Assembly: GCF_028768465.1 (NCBI RefSeq)
Contig: NZ_CP118225.1
Location: forward strand, 3,515,001 to 3,579,000
DNA from: Rhodopirellula sp. P2
GTDB lineage: Bacteria > Planctomycetota > Planctomycetia > Pirellulales > Pirellulaceae
Direction: 5' to 3'
DNA length: 64,000 nucleotides
Shown here: positions 62,670 to 64,000 of the stretch, in pieces
How the letters are laid out: the number at the start of each line of letters is the position of its first letter
How positions within the stretch are numbered: the first letter of the stretch is position 1
Made by a program: the position numbers and the translations under genes
Notes under the pieces: generated by a model
What the model was told of the DNA's origin: nothing
The model's input: only the letters and a program-made list of their open reading frames with translations
The model's database searches: none

Positions 62670-63584
62670 TCACGCCAAACCTGCGTCCCGCATCAGCAGC
62701 TGAAGGTCAGCCCAAGCCGCCTTCTTGGCCTCTGGATTTCTCAACAGGTACGCGGGGTGATAGATCACCAGCACCTTGCTCTCGTGATACTGGTGGAACT
62801 GTTGTCGAAGTCGACCGACCGACAGTTTGGTCTTCAGCAACGAATGAGCGCTGATTGCACCGAGGCACACGATGTATTCAGGTCGCAGAATCTGAAGCTG
62901 TTGCTCATAGTATGAGCGACAATTGTCGAGTTCGGTGGGTTCCGGATTGCGGTTCTCAGGCGGTCGGCATTTGACCGTGTTGAGCAAGTAAATGTCTTCG
63001 CGTTGAAGTTTGCAGGCTTGGACCATTTTGTCGAGCAACTGCCCTGCACGTCCGATGAACGGACGCCCGAGTCGATCCTCGTCCGCACCGGGGGCTTCTC
63101 CCAAGAACGCAAACCGGGCGGCAGAATTGCCTTCGCCAAAGACCGTTTGGGTTCGGCACTTGGCCAACATGCTGCACTTGGTGCATCCCGCCACGACGGA
63201 CGCCAAATTGGCCAGTTCCGTTTCGCGGTCGGCAATCGGCAGGTTCTTTCCGGGGTAGGGATCGTCAGAGACCGAGAACGACTCGACCGGTTGCAAGCGA
63301 TGTTGAGGGGCTCGGGGCGGGGTTTTGACGTCCGGGGCGATCGTTGCCGGATCGGCTGCTGCCGTGCTGGCCACTGAGGGGGGGGTGGGTTGCGTGCCCT
63401 CGGGCAGTGCAGCTTCCTCGGTGGGGGGGGCGACGGTCTGTTGCCAGCGTGATTGCCACGATTCGACCGATTCCGCATTCGGTTGGGGGATGAATCGGAT
63501 GCCGACCCGTTGCAGGTGAGCCAGCAGTTCTCCCGTGGCTTCGCGAGCTTCGCCGGGATCGAGGTCGTTTTCTAGGGAGGTCAT
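62670..63584 (-). CDS. Uracil-DNA glycosylase, family 4 (Fe-S type)
   Basis: 304 residues from ATG at 63584. It removes uracil from DNA at the start of base-excision repair. Fe-S ligands include CTKCSMLAKC (near 140), and the catalytic motif is FLGEAPGADEDRLGRPFIGRAGQLLDKM. LNTVKCRPPENRNP and LVIYHPAYLLRNP complete the family-4 signatures. The first 110 residues form a poorly conserved Ala/Pro/Thr-rich extension, common in planctomycete versions. It is divergent from der. Confidence 0.9.
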   Translation of the reverse strand: MTSLENDLDPGEAREATGELLAHLQRVGIRFIPQPNAESVESWQSRWQQTVAPPTEEAALPEGTQPTPPSVASTAAADPATIAPDVKTPPRAPQHRLQPVESFSVSDDPYPGKNLPIADRETELANLASVVAGCTKCSMLAKCRTQTVFGEGNSAARFAFLGEAPGADEDRLGRPFIGRAGQLLDKMVQACKLQREDIYLLNTVKCRPPENRNPEPTELDNCRSYYEQQLQILRPEYIVCLGAISAHSLLKTKLSVGRLRQQFHQYHESKVLVIYHPAYLLRNPEAKKAAWADLQLLMRDAGLA

Positions 63585-63734
63585 GAGCAACCGAGGAAGC
63601 GTTTTCGCGTCAAAAAAACGGTCATTGCGGGGAAGTTCGAGCAAGGAAGGGATTCTTGAAAAGCTCGACGCAGCTTACCATTGGCAGGTTACCACCGATT
63701 CGTCGTTCCTTTTACCCTCTGTTCAATTTTTGTC

Positions 63735-64000
63735 ATGCCAGTCCCTCAAGTCGCCATCGTCGGTCGTCCCAATGTCGGCAAGAGCAGTGTGTTCAATTGG
63801 CTCGCACGCCGACGTCTCGCTATCGTTGATAACTTCGAAGGCGTGACGCGTGATCGAATGACCACCTTGATCGAGTCCGACGATCAGTTTTTTGAACTGG
63901 TCGACACGGGCGGAATGGGGGTCGAAGACGCCGACGACCTGACCAGCGATGTGCGCCGGCAAATTGACATGGCGATCGCTTCGGCGGACGTGATCCTGTT
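63735..64000 (+). CDS. der: GTPase Der (EngA), N-terminal part
   Basis: 88 codons are visible before the window ends. The first G-domain is clear: P-loop GRPNVGKSS (residues 10-18), switch I VTRDR, and the G3 motif DTGGM. Der is a tandem-GTPase ribosome biogenesis factor for the 50S subunit; the second G-domain lies outside the window. ATG at 63735 is the usual start (MPVPQVAIVGRPNVGK). The intergenic region of about 150 bp to the divergent glycosylase gene holds both promoters. Confidence 0.94.
   Translation, partial: MPVPQVAIVGRPNVGKSSVFNWLARRRLAIVDNFEGVTRDRMTTLIESDDQFFELVDTGGMGVEDADDLTSDVRRQIDMAIASADVIL

Overview
The window is about 64 kb of a planctomycete chromosome, most likely a Rhodopirellula-type member of the Pirellulaceae. 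The evidence is the set of planctomycete-expanded families (a DUF1559 pseudopilin-like protein, a DUF1570 metallopeptidase, a DUF1080 secreted protein, an MfnB homologue), flagellar genes next to fliW and csrA, moderately high GC, frequent GTG/TTG starts, and loosely packed genes on both strands separated by dispersed palindromic repeats.

Layout. 1-2 kb: the 3' end of a flgL-like hook-filament junction gene, then fliW and csrA. 2-8 kb: a tight minus-strand operon (TlpA-like thioredoxin, YjdF-like membrane protein, YdiJ-like FAD/Fe-S dehydrogenase, moaD, moaE). 8-14.4 kb: inositol-monophosphatase family protein, carbon-nitrogen hydrolase and bioD with overlapping divergent start codons, leucine-rich-repeat membrane protein, RNase D, MfnB-like enzyme. 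14.5-24.4 kb: trigger factor, tRNA-Gly(GCC), KAS III-like enzyme, YqgE/AlgH, PPP phosphatase, glutamine-dependent NAD synthetase, rhodanese, a Cys-rich exported protein, DUF1570. 24.7-39.6 kb: DUF1559, Dabb protein, LysR regulator next to gltB-gltD, small membrane protein, B12-binding radical SAM enzyme, trypsin-PDZ-PA14 protein, DUF1080.

39.9-46.5 kb is the accessory region and the main result. It reads as a decayed integron. A frameshifted and internally deleted integrase remnant lies on the minus strand at about 39893-40208 and points away from a plus-strand row of short cassettes. Five attC-like sites (40709, 41229, 41590, 42375, 44217) each fold into a long imperfect hairpin with the same extrahelical G and A on the same strand. 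In the four intact cassettes the R'' core at the 3' end is the exact reverse complement of the cassette's own 5' core, as expected of circular gene cassettes. Cassette products are small unknown proteins, including a lipoprotein and a zinc-ribbon protein. Three copies of a Y1 (HUH) transposase element, two full (1355 bp) and one truncated, have invaded the array. Core-site mismatches across the insertions show that cassette DNA was lost between copies, and the 3' end of the array is missing.

46.6-64 kb: lipoprotein metallophosphoesterase, a frameshifted gene, LssY-C membrane protein, TPR protein, a MITE-like palindrome, fliG, NhaC-type antiporter, a large unknown membrane protein, a sugar-phosphate isomerase-like TIM barrel, an orphan ParA-type ATPase, a DUF6702 protein coupled to an M1 metallopeptidase, a Flp pilin with a HAMP-like membrane protein, family-4 uracil-DNA glycosylase, and the 5' end of der.
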